From Asanoa ferruginea (lineage in GTDB: Bacteria; Actinomycetota; Actinomycetes; Mycobacteriales; Micromonosporaceae), in the NCBI RefSeq assembly GCF_003387075.1, contig NZ_QUMQ01000001.1:3596001-3660000 (forward strand): 64,000 nucleotides of DNA, given 5' to 3'. The notes under the pieces are model-generated. The model saw nothing but the letters and a program-made list of their open reading frames with translations, did not search any database and had not been told where the DNA came from. Shown one piece after another: positions 16,856 to 26,572 of this stretch. The position numbers and the translations under genes were made by a program. Every line of letters starts with the position of its first letter. Position 1 is the stretch's first letter.

Positions 16856-17629
16856 CTAGTCGCCGCGCTCGCGGCCGGTGTTCGCCAGTTGTGACAACGC
16901 GTTGAGCGTCGCCTGGTGGTCGGGGCCGAGCCTGGCCTCCAGCACGGCGACCAGGTCCGCCAGAACTGCCTGGTAGATCGTCTGGTCGCCGTGGCCCGCT
17001 CGATTCAGCACGGATGCGCACACCTGCTCGACAACGTGGTCCGGCAGTTGGGCCAGGTCGCCGAAGAGCGAACCCTCGGCGCCCTCCGCGCGCACGATCT
17101 CGGCCCGCAACGCCAGTGCGGTCGCGACCCGCTCGTGCCCGTTGCGCCAGAAGTTGGCCACCGTCTCGTCGATGACCGGCCGGGCCTCGCGCAGGTTGCC
17201 GCGTTGCAGCAGCAGCTCCGCCAGCGGTTCGAGGCCGAACGCGTAGCCCGCGTGCTCGCGGCCGTAGAACGCCAGCCGGTCCTCGGCGCCGCGCCGCAGT
17301 TCGGTCTCGGCCTCGTCGAGCCGCCCGGCCATCCGCAGCACCATGCCCAGGTTCATCCGGTAGCTGAGCTGGTCCCTGGCGGCCTCGTAATCCTGGCCGG
17401 GCGCAACGGAGGCGGCGTCGCGGAAGCACTCGATGGCGCGACCCATCCGGTCGCAGTTGAGCAGCAGGCTCCCTAGGTCACACTGAGCCGCCGCCCAAGC
17501 CGTGCTGCCCCGACCGTGCTTCTTGGTCACCGCCTTCACCTCGCGCGCCATGAGCTCTTCGGCCTCGACCACGCGGCCCTCCCGCAACAGCGCGAAGGCC
17601 ACCTCGATCGGCATGGGTTTCGACGTCAC
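16856..17629 (-). CDS. N-terminal half of the interrupted TPR protein
   Basis: This 257-residue part would still be translated. It consists of TPR-like helix pairs such as AFALLREGRVVEAEELM, MNLGMVLRMAGRLDEAETELRR and LAELLLQRGNLREARPVID. Start is GTG 17629 or ATG 17614. It ends at the premature TAG and lacks the terminal domain. Confidence 0.7.
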   Translation of the reverse strand: MTSKPMPIEVAFALLREGRVVEAEELMAREVKAVTKKHGRGSTAWAAAQCDLGSLLLNCDRMGRAIECFRDAASVAPGQDYEAARDQLSYRMNLGMVLRMAGRLDEAETELRRGAEDRLAFYGREHAGYAFGLEPLAELLLQRGNLREARPVIDETVANFWRNGHERVATALALRAEIVRAEGAEGSLFGDLAQLPDHVVEQVCASVLNRAGHGDQTIYQAVLADLVAVLEARLGPDHQATLNALSQLANTGRERGD

Positions 17630-17730
17630 GTCGCGGGATCTTAATGATCAAGCGCGGCGGCGACTGTCCCTCGCACTCCCAGGAAGAGCAGACACTGGCT
17701 GTCGCCCCTAGCGCGGTGGAGGGTTGAGCC

Positions 17731-18495
17731 ATGAGTTCTTCTGGGCGTATCGCAATTATCACCGGGGCCAACAGGGGCATCGGGCGTAGTGCCGCCTTGC
17801 ATCTGGCCCGAGATGGGGTCGGGGTCATCCTCACCTATCGCAGCCACGCCGAGGAGGCGGCCGAGGTGGTCAAGGAGATCACCGACCTGGGGCCAGCCGC
17901 GGTCGCGCTCGAGCTCGATGCCGGGGATGTCGGCTCGTTCGATGGCTTCGTCACCACCGTCACCGATGTCGTGAAGCAGACCTGGGGTCGGGACAGCTTC
18001 GATTATCTGGTCAACAACGCCGGGATGCAGATTCCGATGTCGTTCGGCGAGGTGACCGAGGAGAACTTCGACCGGGTCGTCAACGTCTACTTCAAGGGCG
18101 TCTACTTCCTGACCCAGAAGCTCTCCGGGCTCCTGGCCGACAACGGCGCGGTCGTCAACGTCTCCTCCGCCATGACCCGGTTCTACGTGCCCCAGCGCAT
18201 CGTCTACAGCGCCGCCAAGGGTGCGACCGAGGTGCTTACCCGCTATCTCGCCGAAGACCTCGGCGGCCGCGGGATCCGGGTCAACACCGTCGCTCCCGGT
18301 CCGATCGCCACCGACTTCAGCGACGGCCTGCTGCGCGACAACCAGCAGGTCCAGGACCAGATCGTCGGTGTCACCGCGTTGAGCCGGATCGCCCTCGCCG
18401 ACGATGCCGGTGCCGCGATCGCCGCGATGCTGCGCGACGACAACCGCTGGGTGACCGGCCAGCGCATCGAGGTCTCCGGCGGCATTCACCTCTGA
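17731..18495 (+). CDS. SDR family oxidoreductase
   Basis: Cytosolic NAD(P)-dependent short-chain reductase of 254 residues, FabG-like. Cofactor loop TGANRGIG, NNAG motif in YLVNNAGMQ, active-site Ser in NVSSAMTR and the intact YSAAK catalytic pair are present; the C-terminus VTGQRIEVSGGIHL is usual. Substrate unknown. Divergent from the TPR gene and tail to tail with the PRC-barrel/NRAMP operon. Confidence 0.9.
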   Translation: MSSSGRIAIITGANRGIGRSAALHLARDGVGVILTYRSHAEEAAEVVKEITDLGPAAVALELDAGDVGSFDGFVTTVTDVVKQTWGRDSFDYLVNNAGMQIPMSFGEVTEENFDRVVNVYFKGVYFLTQKLSGLLADNGAVVNVSSAMTRFYVPQRIVYSAAKGATEVLTRYLAEDLGGRGIRVNTVAPGPIATDFSDGLLRDNQQVQDQIVGVTALSRIALADDAGAAIAAMLRDDNRWVTGQRIEVSGGIHL

Positions 18496-18500
18496 TCGGG

Positions 18501-18755
18501 TCAGCGCAGTCGCAGCTCCGACCACGGCACGGTGGTCATGTCGCGGCGCAGGATCAGCCGGGCCACCGCCTCCAGCAGCCACGGTCCGCCGGCCTCGTCG
18601 CGCTCATACCCGAGCAGGCGTCCCCACGGTCCGCGCACGACGATGGCCGCGGTGATCTGCGGGCCGTCGGCGACCAGGTCGACCACCCGGCCCAGTGGAC
18701 GGCCGGCCGGATCGACGGCGACCCGGCCGAGTAGGTCGCTCGCCCGCTCAGTCAT
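18501..18755 (-). CDS. Small PRC-barrel-like protein (second)
   Basis: An 84-residue beta-rich protein resembling a PRC-barrel: DLLGRVAVDPAGRPLGRVVDLVADGPQITAAIV then WGRLLGYER. ATG 18755 overlaps the end of the preceding PRC gene by eight bases, so translation is coupled; ATG 18785 is unlikely because it lies deeper in that gene. Last gene of the NRAMP operon. It probably forms a cytosolic sensory or scaffold piece for the transporter; no experiment can be cited. Confidence 0.75.
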   Translation of the reverse strand: MTERASDLLGRVAVDPAGRPLGRVVDLVADGPQITAAIVVRGPWGRLLGYERDEAGGPWLLEAVARLILRRDMTTVPWSELRLR

Positions 18756-19098
18756 CGTCGGCTCCCGGGATGCGACCGATCGCATGCTCGTCGAGCCAGC
18801 GTTCCAGCGGCGCCGGGTCGAGCAACTCCACGCGGACCGACAGGTGCACGGCCGAGTCGATCCGCTCGACCAGGTCGTAGGGGATCCGGCGGGGGCCGCG
18901 GCGGTCGATGTCGAGCCGGGCCGCCGACGTCGTCACCCAGCGACCCAACCAGCCGCCGAGCCGCGGGCCGAGCGCCTGCTGGCCGGTGAGCAGCGCGGTC
19001 ACCCGGGGCCCGTCGAGTTCGAGGTCGTCGACCTTGCCGACGGGCGTGCCGTCACGGTCGACGATCTGGCGGTCGAGCAGATCGAACGCGAGCAACAT
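18748..19098 (-). CDS. PRC-barrel protein like the N-terminus of actinobacterial MgtE-type proteins
   Basis: Soluble 116-residue protein. It opens with the PRC-barrel pattern LLAFDLLDRQIVDRDGTPVGKVDDLELD and ends with RIPYDLVERIDSAVHLSV...ERWLDEHAIGRIPGA. To my recollection that whole segment matches the part preceding MgtE_N and CBS domains in actinobacterial magnesium-transporter-like regulators, but here those domains are absent. The ATG is one base after the NRAMP stop. It suggests a reduced, split metal-sensing module. Confidence 0.8.
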   Translation of the reverse strand: MLLAFDLLDRQIVDRDGTPVGKVDDLELDGPRVTALLTGQQALGPRLGGWLGRWVTTSAARLDIDRRGPRRIPYDLVERIDSAVHLSVRVELLDPAPLERWLDEHAIGRIPGADDD

Positions 19099-19099
19099 G

Positions 19100-20317
19100 T
19101 CAGCCTCCCATCCCGGTCATCACCATCAGCGGGATCGCCGCGACCGCCGCGGCGACGACGATCACCAGGTAGATCAGGCCCAGCGCGTTGGCGAACCGGC
19201 CGTTGACCTTGTCGCCGAGATAGCGGCGGTCGTTGGCGACGACCAGGATCGGCAGGTAGGTCAGCGGCAGGGCGATGGCACTGAAGATCAGCATGTATTC
19301 GGTGAGCTGGATCGGGTCGATCGTGGTCAGCAGTGCGGCGACCGCGATGAGGATGCTGACCAGCACCACCAGGTGGAACCGGGTGGCCTGGCGGGGCCGC
19401 AGCATCTTGCCCCAGGCCCAGCCGAAATACTGCGCGACCGTGTAGCCGGCCGACAGGCTCGTCTCCATCGCCGCGCCGAAGGTGGCCGCGAAGACGCCGA
19501 TAATGGCCAGGGCAAGACCGATCTGGCCGTACGCGAGTCCCGCCGGCAGGACCGCCTGGCCCAGTGTGTCGACGCGTACGCCGAGCGGGTGGAAGACGGC
19601 CGCCGAGGTGGCCAGGAAACCGAAGGCGAGCAGCCCGCCGAGCGGGAAACCGAGGAACACGTTGACCCGGGAGAGGTTGAGGTCGCGGGCCGTCCACCGT
19701 TCCTCGACGCCGCCGGAGGAGAAGAAGAACACCTCGTAGGGCGTCATGGCCGAGGCGAACAGCGCGATCGCGAAGAACCAGTAGGTGGGCCAGTTCTCGC
19801 CCGCCGGCGGGGTCAGGTGTGTGACGCCGCCGAAGTCGGGGCCGAGCGAGAACGCCGAGACCAGCACCACGATCAGCGCGAGCCCGGCCAGCCCGAAGAC
19901 GCGTTCGAGCGTTTCGAACCGCACCCGCCAGAGGGCCAGCCAGAGCAGCACGGCGACGAGCGGGACCCAGAGGAGGTACGGCGCGCCGTTGAGCAGTTGC
20001 AGCGCGAGGGCGACACCACCGATCTCGGCGCCGAGCGTGGCGACGGTGATCAGGTAGGAGCCGATCAGGTTGACCAGCGCGACCCGCGGGCCGAGCCGTT
20101 CGCGGACCAGGTCGAAGACCGGCCGGCCGCTGACCGCCGCGACCCGGCCGGCCATCTCGGCATACACGCAGATCCCGATGACCCCGACCACCAGCACCCA
20201 TGCGTGGGAAAGGCCGAAGCGGGCGCCGGCCTCCGATGTGGACACGATGTCGCCGATGTCGACGAAGCCACCGATGGCGGTCAGGATGCCGAGGGTGACA
20301 GCCAGCAGCCGTTTCAC
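19100..20317 (-). CDS. NRAMP-like divalent metal transporter
   Basis: Inner-membrane transporter of 405 residues with about 11 hydrophobic segments in the LeuT/NRAMP arrangement. The first-helix metal motif, DPGN in Mn/Fe transporters, reads DIGD, and the sixth-helix MPH motif reads as MTPYE. These changes suggest another ion, perhaps Mg2+, as in NRAMP-related Mg transporters. Start is GTG 20317, overlapping the upstream gene by four bases (GTGA). Cotranscribed with a small anchored protein upstream and two PRC-barrel proteins downstream. Confidence 0.88.
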   Translation of the reverse strand: MKRLLAVTLGILTAIGGFVDIGDIVSTSEAGARFGLSHAWVLVVGVIGICVYAEMAGRVAAVSGRPVFDLVRERLGPRVALVNLIGSYLITVATLGAEIGGVALALQLLNGAPYLLWVPLVAVLLWLALWRVRFETLERVFGLAGLALIVVLVSAFSLGPDFGGVTHLTPPAGENWPTYWFFAIALFASAMTPYEVFFFSSGGVEERWTARDLNLSRVNVFLGFPLGGLLAFGFLATSAAVFHPLGVRVDTLGQAVLPAGLAYGQIGLALAIIGVFAATFGAAMETSLSAGYTVAQYFGWAWGKMLRPRQATRFHLVVLVSILIAVAALLTTIDPIQLTEYMLIFSAIALPLTYLPILVVANDRRYLGDKVNGRFANALGLIYLVIVVAAAVAAIPLMVMTGMGG

Positions 20318-20766
20318 GAGTGCACCGCGATGAACGTCGTCAGGCCGTCGGACACCGCGGCGGCGCCGTCGGCGGCGGCCCGCAACGCCGCGGGCGTGCC
20401 GTCGGCCTCCTCGATCCCGTCGAGCGCGGCCTTGGCCTCGCGCAGCAGCGGGTCGAGCTCGTCGCGCAGCTTTCGGGACCGCTCGTCCGGCGGTCCTTCG
20501 GCGGCGAAGTTCTTCGCGGCACCGCCGAGCGCGTCTCGGGCGTCGGCCAGGCTCGCCCGAGCGAATGCCGCCGTCACCCTGCCGTCGGCCCGCGCGCCGG
20601 CGGCCAGCCGCGCGGTGGCGACCGCCCCGTAGGCCGACTGCGCAGCGGACACCGTCATCGTGCGGTAGTCGTGGAAGTCGGCCGGCCTGGTCGCGAGGTA
20701 TCCCAGGCCACCCCACAGCACCGCGACGACCGTGACCAGCGTCGCCGCCCAGTCCCGTGACCGCAT
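20314..20766 (-). CDS. Small membrane-anchored helical protein of the NRAMP operon
   Basis: A 150-residue protein with one N-terminal membrane segment (WAATLVTVVAVLWGGLGYL) and a helical, Ala-rich extracytoplasmic domain with a coiled-coil-like stretch RSRKLRDELDPLLREAKAALDGIEE. No family recognised. ATG 20766 has GGAGGGG upstream. As first gene of the operon with translational coupling to the NRAMP-like transporter, it may be an accessory subunit. Confidence 0.7.
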   Translation of the reverse strand: MRSRDWAATLVTVVAVLWGGLGYLATRPADFHDYRTMTVSAAQSAYGAVATARLAAGARADGRVTAAFARASLADARDALGGAAKNFAAEGPPDERSRKLRDELDPLLREAKAALDGIEEADGTPAALRAAADGAAAVSDGLTTFIAVHS

Positions 20767-20803
20767 GGCCCCTCCTCCGCCGACCCGCCGACCCGCCGGC
20801 GCT

Positions 20804-20871
20804 GCCGGCGCACCCGGCTCTGCCGACTTGCCAGCGCAGCCGGCTCTGCCGACCTGCCGGCGCAGCCGGTT
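20804..20871. repeat. 26-bp tandem repeat, about 2.6 copies
   Basis: Units 20804-20829, 20830-20855 and a partial unit from 20856 follow the pattern GCCGGCGCAGCCGG plus CTCTGCCGAC. It lies in the spacer between the NRAMP operon and the divergent TetR gene; a 26-bp period is not a coding period. It may be neutral slippage or affect the divergent promoters. Confidence 0.75.
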
Positions 20872-20905
20872 ACCCAACTCGTCGGGATCTCACGCTTGAC
20901 GGTTC

Positions 20906-20942
20906 TTACTTGAGCGAGTAAAAAGTTACTCATGCGAGTAAC
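20906..20942. promoter_or_regulatory. Tandem palindromic operator overlapping the TetR start codon
   Basis: TTACTT-GAGC-GAGTAA (20906-20921) and GTTACTC-ATGC-GAGTAAC (20925-20942) have the same half-sites and four-base spacer. The TetR ATG (20932) is inside the second palindrome, so bound repressor would block its own transcription start region. Confidence 0.75.
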
Positions 20943-21528
20943 TGAGACTGTGACATCGGGAGCCCGGCGGGCGCAGATCGTCATGGCCGCGATCGACACG
21001 ATCGCCGAGCTGGGGTATGGCAACGCCTCGTTCGCCCGCATCGCCAAGCGGGCCGGGATCAGCAGCACGCGGCTGATCTCCTACCACTTCGACGACAAGG
21101 CCGAGCTGGTCCGGGCCGTCGTCGGTGCCGTGCTTGCCGAGGCGGCCGACTACATGGGCAAGCGACTCCGCGCGGGCGGCACCCGTCCCGAGCTGCTGGC
21201 CACCTACATCGAGTCCAACCTGGAGTTCATCGCCGAGCACCCGACCGCCATCCGGGCGGTCAACGAGATCGCGGCCAACGCCCGGGCCGACGACGGCACC
21301 TCGCTGGTGCGGCTCGAAGACGTCGACGACCCGGTGTCCCGCCTGGCCACGCTGTTCCGCGAGGGCCAGGAAGCCGGAGACTTCCGCCCCTTCGACCCGG
21401 TCGTGATGGCGGTGACGTTGCGTGCGGCCATCGACGCCGCGGCCGCGCGGCCCGATCTCGACCCGCACGCCTACGCGGCCGAGTTGGTCGCCCTCTTCAG
21501 CCTCGCCACCCGGAAGGACCCCTCATGA
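20932..21528 (+). CDS. TetR family transcriptional regulator
   Basis: Regulator of 198 residues. HTH region AIDTIAELGYGNASFARIAKRAGISSTRLISYHFDDKAEL is canonical. First gene of an operon: its stop overlaps the next ATG (ATGA at 21525). Two palindromes at its own start indicate autorepression and thus control of the VC0807-like and FAD-monooxygenase genes that follow. Its ligand may be the substrate of that monooxygenase (inference). Confidence 0.92.
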   Translation: MRVTETVTSGARRAQIVMAAIDTIAELGYGNASFARIAKRAGISSTRLISYHFDDKAELVRAVVGAVLAEAADYMGKRLRAGGTRPELLATYIESNLEFIAEHPTAIRAVNEIAANARADDGTSLVRLEDVDDPVSRLATLFREGQEAGDFRPFDPVVMAVTLRAAIDAAAARPDLDPHAYAAELVALFSLATRKDPS

Positions 21529-22184
21529 CCACGACGGCCCAACCCGAATCCCGCACTGCGGCGCCCAGCCGCGGCACTCTCCTCCTGCACCTGTTCGTCG
21601 ACTTCGGCCTGCCGCTCATCGCGTTCTACGGCCTGCGCGTCGCCGGCGTCGACCAATGGTGGGCCCTGCTGCTGTCCGGCGTGATCCCGGTGGTCGCGGT
21701 GATCGCCAAGTTCGTGCGTACCCGCAAGATCGATTTTCTGGCGGTCTTCGTCATCTCCGTCGTCGCGCTCAGCCTGGGCGTCTCGGCCATGACCGGCGAC
21801 GCCCGCACCATGCTGGTCCGCGACGCCTGGGGCGGCCTGCTCGGCGGCCTGGTCGCGGTGTGGCTGCTGGCCTCGGTGTGGGTGGGCCGGCCGGCGCTGA
21901 TGTCGCTCTACCGGACGTTCGTGCTGGCCAAGGTCGGCGCCGACGGGCTGCACGCGTGGGAGTCCAAATGGGACACCGACCGCAAGTTCCGCTACGCGAT
22001 GCGGGTGCTGACCTTCGTCTGGGGCTGCGCCGGCCTGCTCAACGTCGTCGCGACCCTGTTCGCCGCCTACCTGCTGCCGCTCGACCTCGCGCCGGCGGTG
22101 CTCAACGCGAGCTGGCCGGTCATCCTGGTGCCGACCCTGCTGTTCCACCTCTACTACACCAAGAAGTGGGACCTGCGCGCATGA
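21525..22184 (+). CDS. VC0807-family membrane protein
   Basis: Integral membrane protein of 219 residues with about six hydrophobic segments. The first, FVDFGLPLIAFYGLRV, and the paired segment SGVIPVVAVIAKFVRTRKIDFLAVFVI fit the VC0807 family, whose function is unknown. Overlaps the TetR gene and the FAD monooxygenase gene by four bases each, so the three are one translation-coupled operon; a role in moving the monooxygenase substrate or product is a guess. Confidence 0.8.
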   Translation: MTTTAQPESRTAAPSRGTLLLHLFVDFGLPLIAFYGLRVAGVDQWWALLLSGVIPVVAVIAKFVRTRKIDFLAVFVISVVALSLGVSAMTGDARTMLVRDAWGGLLGGLVAVWLLASVWVGRPALMSLYRTFVLAKVGADGLHAWESKWDTDRKFRYAMRVLTFVWGCAGLLNVVATLFAAYLLPLDLAPAVLNASWPVILVPTLLFHLYYTKKWDLRA

Positions 22185-23446
22185 GCACCGACGTGATCGT
22201 CGCCGGGGCCGGCCCGACCGGCTTGATGCTGGCCGGCGAGCTGGCCCTGGGCGGCGCCCGGGTGGTGGTGCTGGAGCGGCTGGCCGCCCGCACCGGCCAG
22301 TCGAAGGCGCTCAACCTGCAACCCCGGTCGGCCGAGGTGCTGGCCTCCCGCGGACTGCTCGACGACATCCTGGCGATCGCGCCGGCCCGGCTGCCGGCGG
22401 GCCACTTCGCCGGCATTCCGCTGGACTACTCGACGCTGCGGACGCCTTACCCCTTTCAGATCGGCATCCCGCAGGCCCGCGTCGAGGAGCGCCTCGCGTC
22501 CTGGGTGACCAGCCTGGGCGCCGAGATCCGCTATGGCGAAGCAGTGGAGTCGTTCAGCCAGGACTCGTCGGGCGTGCTGGTGAACGGCGCCGCCGCCGGC
22601 TATCTGGTCGGGTGCGACGGCGCGCGCAGCGTCGTCCGCAAGCAGTTGGGCGTGGCCTTCCCCGGCCGCGACGCGCGGATCTGTGCCCTGGTCGCCGACG
22701 TCACTCTGGCCGAGGCGGGGCCGTCTGCATGGGCATTGCCCGCGCCGGGCGGAGACGGGCTGCTCACCGTGCTGCCGCTGGGCGACGGCGTCTTCCGGGT
22801 GCTGGCCGCCGGCCCGAAGCAGATGGCGGCCGGAAAGGACGACCCGGTGCCCGACGCCGAGGTGGCCAACGCACTGGCCCGCGACGGCCTGACCCTCGGT
22901 GAGGTGCGCTGGGCCAGCCGGTTTACCGACACCACCCGGCAGGCCGCCGACTATCGCGTCGGTCGCGTCTTCCTGGCCGGCGACGCCGCACACATTCACT
23001 CACCGGCCGGGGGACAGGGCCTCAACCTGGGCCTACAGGACGCCTTCAACCTGGGTTGGAAGCTGGCCGAGGTGATCCGCGGCGAATCCGGCGACGACCT
23101 GCTCGACACCTACCACGCGGAGCGGCACCCGGTCGCGGCCCGGGTGTTGCAGTCGACCCAGGCCCAGGGCGTGCTGCTGGTGCCCGACGAGGACGTGACC
23201 GCGCTGCGGGCCGTCTTCGCCGAGTTGGTCGACACCCGCGCGCTGGCCGCCCGGGTGGCCGGGCTCGACCACGGCAACCGGCTGCCGGACCTCGACCTGA
23301 CCGTGTTGCACGACGGCCGCCGGCACGTCGTCAATACCCCGCAAGGCCCGGTCACCGTCCGGCCGGACGGCTACGTGGCAGGGGTCGATCCCTGGATCGA
23401 CAGCGATAGTTCCAGCGTGGAGACTGGCGTCACCCCGGAACGCTAG
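22181..23446 (+). CDS. FAD-dependent monooxygenase (PheA/TfdB-like)
   Basis: Cytosolic flavin aromatic hydroxylase, 421 residues. FAD motifs: GAGPTGLMLAGEL near the N-terminus, VGCDGARSVVRKQLG in the middle, and RVFLAGDAAHIHSPAGGQGLN. The protein is shorter than the usual 500+ residues because the C-terminal thioredoxin-like domain is reduced to about 40 residues ending NTPQGPVTVRPDGYVA. Such enzymes appear in antibiotic inactivation, aromatic catabolism and polyketide tailoring. ATG 22181 overlaps the previous stop; the longer open frame is noise. Confidence 0.9.
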   Translation: MSTDVIVAGAGPTGLMLAGELALGGARVVVLERLAARTGQSKALNLQPRSAEVLASRGLLDDILAIAPARLPAGHFAGIPLDYSTLRTPYPFQIGIPQARVEERLASWVTSLGAEIRYGEAVESFSQDSSGVLVNGAAAGYLVGCDGARSVVRKQLGVAFPGRDARICALVADVTLAEAGPSAWALPAPGGDGLLTVLPLGDGVFRVLAAGPKQMAAGKDDPVPDAEVANALARDGLTLGEVRWASRFTDTTRQAADYRVGRVFLAGDAAHIHSPAGGQGLNLGLQDAFNLGWKLAEVIRGESGDDLLDTYHAERHPVAARVLQSTQAQGVLLVPDEDVTALRAVFAELVDTRALAARVAGLDHGNRLPDLDLTVLHDGRRHVVNTPQGPVTVRPDGYVAGVDPWIDSDSSSVETGVTPER

Positions 23447-23456
23447 GAGCCCGTCG

Positions 23457-25667
<2,211 letters not shown>

Positions 25668-26441
25668 CTAGACACCGCTTGCCTTGCTGGAAAGGGAAAG
25701 CCGACCGAGGTGCCGGGGCAGGAACTCGTTGTCGAGGCCGACCCAGCGGATGCTGCGGTGATCGCCCGGGTTCGCGTGGAGGGTCTTCTCTGTCGAGCCG
25801 AAGGCGTCGAACAACGCGAGCGCGTCGTGGCGGTCGACGTGCTCGTCGTTCCAGGGGAGCAGGAACTGGACCGGGACGGTGATCTCTCGTGCCGCCTCGA
25901 TCAGCGCCTCGTGCGGGAAGAACCCGCCACCGAAGATGGCCGCACTGATCCTGGGCTCGGCCGCGGTCAGCGGAATCCCGATCGCGGTGCCCAGCGTGAT
26001 GCCGCCGCCGTAGCCGATCGGCCCCTCGATCCCGAGCTCCTGCTGCACGGCGTCGATGGTCGCCTGCCATTCGGGGACGGCCCGCTCCGCCAGCGAGGTG
26101 CCATAGCGGATGGTGACCGAGCGGAAGGCGTCGTTGTCGCCCGCGGCCAGGGCCTGCCCGAGGTCGGCGCGGGCCTGCTCGTCTTCCGCCGAGCGGGTGC
26201 GGTCGCCGTGGCCGGGGGCGTCGATGGCGACCACAGTGAAACCCCAGGTCGTCACGGCGTCGCGGGCGCGGGCCAGTTGTGCCGGCGTCTTCTTGTGTTG
26301 GCCGCCGCCGTGCCCCATCAACACCAGGGGCGAGGGATCGGCCGAATCGCCCGCGGGCGACCAGAGCACGCCAGTGATCTCGCCGAGCGTGAACTCGCGT
26401 TCGACGACACCGTTGGCCGATGTTTCCACAGTGAAATGCAT
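25668..26441 (-). CDS. Alpha/beta hydrolase with Thr in the nucleophile elbow
   Basis: Dienelactone-hydrolase-like alpha/beta hydrolase, 257 residues, cytosolic. The oxyanion strand MGHGGGQHK, the core around the nucleophile, and the late His in NPGDHRSI are visible. The elbow that should read GxSxG is GITLG, so Thr occupies the Ser position and the protein may be a poor or non-classical hydrolase. ATG 26441 is chosen; the open frame upstream is noise. Operon with the dialkylglycine-decarboxylase-like enzyme. Confidence 0.8.
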   Translation of the reverse strand: MHFTVETSANGVVEREFTLGEITGVLWSPAGDSADPSPLVLMGHGGGQHKKTPAQLARARDAVTTWGFTVVAIDAPGHGDRTRSAEDEQARADLGQALAAGDNDAFRSVTIRYGTSLAERAVPEWQATIDAVQQELGIEGPIGYGGGITLGTAIGIPLTAAEPRISAAIFGGGFFPHEALIEAAREITVPVQFLLPWNDEHVDRHDALALFDAFGSTEKTLHANPGDHRSIRWVGLDNEFLPRHLGRLSLSSKASGV

Positions 26442-26473
26442 GGTCGTTGCCTTTCGGGAGTGCCTGTTGATTC

Positions 26474-26520
26474 GGCGCTCCCGGGCGAGACCTAGGTCAA
26501 TCGCGGCGAGGGGGAGCGCC
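26474..26520 (-). promoter_or_regulatory. Long-range hairpin in the leader of the hydrolase operon
   Basis: GGCGCTCCC at 26474-26482 pairs with GGGAGCGCC at 26512-26520 (nine bp, 29-base loop); the loop carries the palindrome GACCTAGGTC at 26489-26498. The hairpin overlaps the leader ORF, an arrangement suitable for attenuation. Confidence 0.4.
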
Positions 26521-26530
26521 CTGCGTGCAT
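26492..26530 (-). CDS. Possible 12-residue leader peptide upstream of the hydrolase operon
   Basis: ATG 26530 opens a short frame, MHAGRSPSPRLT then TAG, preceded by a near-perfect ribosome-binding site AGGAGGTG about six bases upstream. It starts 43 bases after the LysR stop and ends about 50 bases before the hydrolase start. Its stop codon lies in the GACCTAGGTC palindrome, and its middle codons form one arm of the hairpin at 26474-26520. Serine, proline and arginine codons are the likely sensing codons if it is an attenuator; translation is not proven. Confidence 0.45.
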   Translation of the reverse strand: MHAGRSPSPRLT

Positions 26531-26572
26531 GGGTCCCACCTCCTCGCGTCGTGCTGTTTGCCGACCCGCAAC

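Larger units (their letters stand above)
16157..17629 (-). pseudogene. TPR protein gene interrupted by in-frame TAG
   Basis: One continuous reading frame of about 490 codons is broken only by TAG at 16856-16858. The coding style and tetratricopeptide pattern continue through the stop: upstream ...NALSQLANTGRERGD, then TAG, then AGRVDAIQRVLAAYDRQGRTEDAL. Helical repeats fill both halves; the C-terminal 70 residues (from about CGCGDMPATITDACREF) are a separate non-TPR domain. A C-to-T change of CAG to TAG is the simplest cause. Alternatives are a sequencing error, or reinitiation giving two polypeptides. Function unknown; TPR scaffolds of this kind often accompany signalling or regulatory ATPases. 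Confidence 0.75.

Noticed and set aside
16856-16858. TAG as a recoded sense codon (pyrrolysine-like)
   Set aside because: No downstream recoding hairpin or recoding machinery is visible, and TPR proteins are not known recoding cases; mutation or sequence error is simpler.
18908-20632. Plus-strand open frame of 574 codons across the NRAMP operon
   Set aside because: Antisense of the transporter; composition is Gln/Arg/Glu noise and no motif is found.
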